Shown here piece after piece: positions 5,575-7,616 of a stretch of DNA of 7,616 bases. The position numbers and the translations under genes are program-made. The stretch is from assembly GCA_021161765.1 (NCBI GenBank), contig JAGGZZ010000083.1, forward strand, positions 1-7,616. Direction: 5' to 3'. How positions within the stretch are numbered: position 1 is the stretch's first letter; each line of letters starts with the position of its first letter. Under the pieces are notes generated by a model. That model worked only from the letters and a program-made list of their open reading frames with translations. It was not told where the DNA came from and did not search any database. Source of the DNA: Candidatus Methanophagales archaeon. GTDB lineage: Archaea; Halobacteriota; Syntropharchaeia; Alkanophagales; Methanospirareceae.

Positions 5575-5585
5575 TATATTTATAC
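5575..5585 (+). promoter_or_regulatory. TATA-like box before repeat copy C
   Basis: TATATTTATAC lies just after the ATPase 2 stop and resembles the two ATPase TATA boxes. A start site about 26 bases downstream of its centre would fall at about 5608, the first base of the left arm of repeat copy C. It could drive a short non-coding transcript or a long-leader mRNA for the gene at 5804. No comparable box precedes copy B. Confidence 0.35.
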
Positions 5586-5594
5586 AAGAAAACA

Positions 5595-5773
5595 AAAACA
5601 AATTATAGACACAGATTAACGCAGATTAACACTCGTGGGCTCTGCCCACGTCCCCGCAAGTCCTGAAAGGGCTTAATGATAAGAATCAACATGGTAAGTC
5701 TAAAATAAATCTGCGTAAATCAGTGTAAATCTGTGTCCTAAATAGAAGGAAGCTATACCGTATATACAATTAA
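5595..5773 (+). repeat. Interspersed inverted repeat, copy C (full length, with insertion)
   Basis: It aligns with copy B from AAAACAAATTA (5595-5605) through the left arm (5608-5632). Alignment continues at GATAAGAATCAACA (5678-5691), the right arm (5707-5737) and the tail to ACAATTAA (5773). Right-arm units are AAATCTGCGT, AAATCAGTGT and AAATCTGTGT. Compared with copy B it carries 45 extra bases at 5633-5677 and differs in the short stretch before the right arm. The tail contains GTATATAC (5760-5767), which lies where a TATA box for the next gene would be. Confidence 0.88.
5633..5677 (+). repeat. Double-hairpin element inserted in repeat copy C
   Basis: Hairpin 1 is CGTGGGC-TCT-GCCCACG (5634-5650), a perfect 7-bp stem. 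Hairpin 2 is AAGTCCT-GAA-AGGGCTT (5658-5674), a 7-bp stem with one G-T position that would be a G-U wobble in RNA. They have the same size and are separated by seven bases (TCCCCGC). The stretch is GC-richer than its surroundings and has no counterpart in copy B, so it looks like a nested insertion, perhaps of a REP/REPIN-like unit. A structured RNA is the alternative. Confidence 0.65.
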
Positions 5774-5803
5774 TTGACGAACATGCAAACAGGAGCAATA
5801 GCA
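5760..5803 (+). promoter_or_regulatory. Repeat-borne TATA-like box and Shine-Dalgarno of the DUF4129 gene
   Basis: GTATATAC (5760-5767), part of the conserved tail of repeat copy C, is TATA-like. A start site about 26 bases downstream would fall near 5790. AGGAG at 5791-5795 is a good Shine-Dalgarno eight bases before the GTG at 5804. An upstream in-frame ATG at 5783 would lie before the predicted transcript start and has no Shine-Dalgarno, which favours the GTG. Confidence 0.5.
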
Positions 5804-7616
5804 GTGAAATGGAAGCGAGAAGTAGCCGCTTTAACCCTGCTCATCTTAGTATTACTGCTTCTTTCCTCTGTTAGCGGAGCTAGCGGGGTTAGACATCAGA
5901 GATATTCAGAGGCGAATGCAAGTGATGAAGGTATTCATTCCTTTTTCACCGACGTGCTCGGAGATGCAGGAACCTGCATGGATAAGTTCATTAACGAGAG
6001 TGCAGATGCCGATAAGTTCGCGTCTTCGCTGGAATCCGAACTAAAAGTAACAGAAGAAGAAAGCAGGTTATATGCCACAAAAGGGATTGAAAGCAACGTA
6101 TCGCGAGTGTTAACGCCTTTTAGCGCTCTATCCGGCGGCGTGAAAAAAATAACACTCTATCAGACGGTTTTTCTCACGAACATCACGATTTTGAAAAACG
6201 AAAGCGATTATTTTGCTTACGTGAGAGCAAAAAATGCGCTTGGAAATATAAGAACAGGGGCCAGTGAAATAAATAGTTCATTAGATGGAATTGAGCTCAT
6301 AGAATTGAGGAATGAAACTTCAACACTCGTTTTTAACGTCTCTGAGTCGAGGGACAAGCTGAAGGATGTTTATTCCGTTATAGATAGTTACAATGAGATG
6401 CTTAAAAAGTATGAATTTAAAGGACTCTTAGTGGATGTCTCAAATGACCACCCTTTTCTATACGAAGAGATAACGATATACATATACGGAGGCAATACTA
6501 CCTCCTCTCTTTCCTTGGTTATTGACAACACCACCTATGAACTAAAGGATCAAACAGCACAAACGAAGAAACACCGTTTCGATGTGCTTGGAGAACACGA
6601 GATTTATGCCGAAGGGGTGACGACAGGCGAAGGGGAATACATAACGTCTAACATCGTAAAAGTTTACGTGGATAAAATACCTACTCTCATTTACCTGCCG
6701 TTAAAATATAGCGCTTTGTTGAACAAACGCGTAAAAATAACCGGGCTGCTTCTGGATTATTATAACGAGCCTTTGTGCGGAGTAAATGTGACCGTTACGG
6801 CAGGAGGGGAAAAAAGCGAGTTAAAAACAGATAAAAACGGGAGTTTTGTGTTCAATGGCACAAAAAGCTTTGAAGGATACCTAAATGTATCTGCATTCTA
6901 CCCAGGAAATAAAACTCATTCTAAAAGCGGTAATACGATAATATCCATATTCTTTAGATCCCCTGTATCGCTTTACATCAAATCGAATAAGACGGATTTA
7001 AATGTTAATGAAACGGTAAACTTTACTGGTTCCATTCGTGGCATAGACCAGAACCATACTGTTTTGCTTAACATATCTGTTAATTCCACAAATATGAAAA
7101 CAATTACCGTAAAGAAAGATTTTAACTTCTCTTTGTTCTTTTCGGGACCTGGGGCGTATGAAGTGCAAGCCATTTTCCCGGGGGATGTTTTGTTTACACC
7201 TGCGGAATCGAACGTGATAAGAATTAATGTTAGTGAGGAGAGGGTAATTTTTACTAAGGTTAAGGTGCTTTTTGGTTTGCTGATTGCCCTTATTATAATT
7301 GGTTCAATCGGTGTTGTTATGCGTGCTCGAAGTGTAAAGAAGAGAAGAGAAGGGGGTGTAGCAGAATCCGTGAAAATAAATGCTGCGATGGAGCAAAAGG
7401 AAAAGGAAGCTGAAGGTGCGGAGGAAATAAGAGCGAGTACGCTAGAAAGCAAGGGAGTTGAGGATGCGTACAAATTGCTGTTCGATACCATTGTCGCCAA
7501 ATACAGGCTTAAAAAGAGTTTTACACCACGAGAACTGACAGAAAAGCTAAAAGAAGAAGCTTTTGCAGAAAAATTGGAAAAGGTAACAGAACTCTATGAA
7601 AAGAGAGTTTTCGGTA
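5804..7616 (+). CDS. Exported, N-glycosylation-rich membrane protein with C-terminal DUF4129, 3' end missing
   Basis: There are 604 visible residues and the frame is still open at the window edge. The start GTG is set by an AGGAG eight bases upstream; ATG at 5783 is the longer alternative. A signal sequence (KWKR, then a hydrophobic run to about residue 20) ends near SVSGASG. The ectodomain has a helical section (about 40-205) and then beta-rich, Ig-like parts. Two of these are clear, at about 291-383 (with a carboxypeptidase-regulatory-like GKV/TDKNGSFVF strand) and 386-477. I count about 23 N-x-S/T sequons, all before the membrane helix (about 485-505). The cytoplasmic tail ends in a DUF4129-like segment: VEDAYKLLFDTIVAKY, FTPREL, then ELYEKRVFG, the family's usual ending, so little should be missing. 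DUF4129 proteins often sit beside MoxR ATPase, DUF58 and transglutaminase-like genes; such neighbours are expected downstream but not seen. It is probably a surface or envelope protein. Confidence 0.85.
   Translation, partial: MKWKREVAALTLLILVLLLLSSVSGASGVRHQRYSEANASDEGIHSFFTDVLGDAGTCMDKFINESADADKFASSLESELKVTEEESRLYATKGIESNVSRVLTPFSALSGGVKKITLYQTVFLTNITILKNESDYFAYVRAKNALGNIRTGASEINSSLDGIELIELRNETSTLVFNVSESRDKLKDVYSVIDSYNEMLKKYEFKGLLVDVSNDHPFLYEEITIYIYGGNTTSSLSLVIDNTTYELKDQTAQTKKHRFDVLGEHEIYAEGVTTGEGEYITSNIVKVYVDKIPTLIYLPLKYSALLNKRVKITGLLLDYYNEPLCGVNVTVTAGGEKSELKTDKNGSFVFNGTKSFEGYLNVSAFYPGNKTHSKSGNTIISIFFRSPVSLYIKSNKTDLNVNETVNFTGSIRGIDQNHTVLLNISVNSTNMKTITVKKDFNFSLFFSGPGAYEVQAIFPGDVLFTPAESNVIRINVSEERVIFTKVKVLFGLLIALIIIGSIGVVMRARSVKKRREGGVAESVKINAAMEQKEKEAEGAEEIRASTLESKGVEDAYKLLFDTIVAKYRLKKSFTPRELTEKLKEEAFAEKLEKVTELYEKRVFG

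Noticed and set aside
5783..5803. ATG at 5783 as start of the DUF4129 protein
   Set aside because: It would add seven residues before the basic signal-sequence start, has no Shine-Dalgarno, and lies upstream of the likely transcript start; GTG at 5804 has AGGAG at correct spacing.
6973..7500. Minus-strand 175-codon open frame
   Set aside because: It is opposite the Ig-like domain, membrane helix and DUF4129 part of the large plus-strand gene; its Ser/Thr/Leu-rich composition is typical of an antisense frame.

Overview
The window looks like an archaeal accessory region with roughly 40% GC. Two genes have a TTTATAT(A/T) TATA box centred about 27 bases before the ATG and no Shine-Dalgarno, the usual picture of leaderless archaeal transcripts. 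A secreted protein ends in a PEF-CTERM-like anchor, and another exported protein is full of N-glycosylation sequons. The gene content (AAA_14/DUF4143 ATPases, lamin-tail surface protein, DUF4129 membrane protein) would fit a methanogen- or ANME-related euryarchaeote. That lineage is an inference; no rRNA or other marker gene is present.

Layout, left to right. (1) The 3' part of a gene encoding a heptad-repeat (EKQD) protein, 1-390. (2) A short diverged copy of an interspersed repeat (copy A), then a secreted lamin-tail-domain protein, 539-1276. (3) A regulatory region with a 16-base direct repeat, then ATPase 1, 1497-2843. (4) A gene-free, repeat-rich stretch holding full-length repeat copy B, 2844-3147. 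(5) On the minus strand, a two-gene overlapping unit: a 253-residue membrane-anchored cysteine-containing protein (3378-4139) followed by a 79-residue three-helix membrane protein (3148-3387). (6) A divergent promoter region with a perfect 8-bp inverted repeat, then ATPase 2, 4264-5565. (7) Full-length repeat copy C, carrying an extra 45-base double-hairpin insertion, 5595-5773. (8) A large exported, glycosylation-rich, membrane-anchored protein ending in a DUF4129 domain, from 5804 past the window edge.

The two ATPases are homologous but clearly diverged. They flank the minus-strand membrane pair. Each has a leaderless promoter, and each is followed within about 30-40 bases by the same interspersed inverted-repeat element. 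The most interesting structure outside the genes is this repeat family. It is built of 10-base units arranged in opposing arms with a conserved TATA-bearing 3' tail. In copy C it has a second element inserted inside it, and it lies so that it may supply the promoter of the DUF4129 gene. No tRNA, rRNA, CRISPR array, transposase or integrase was seen.
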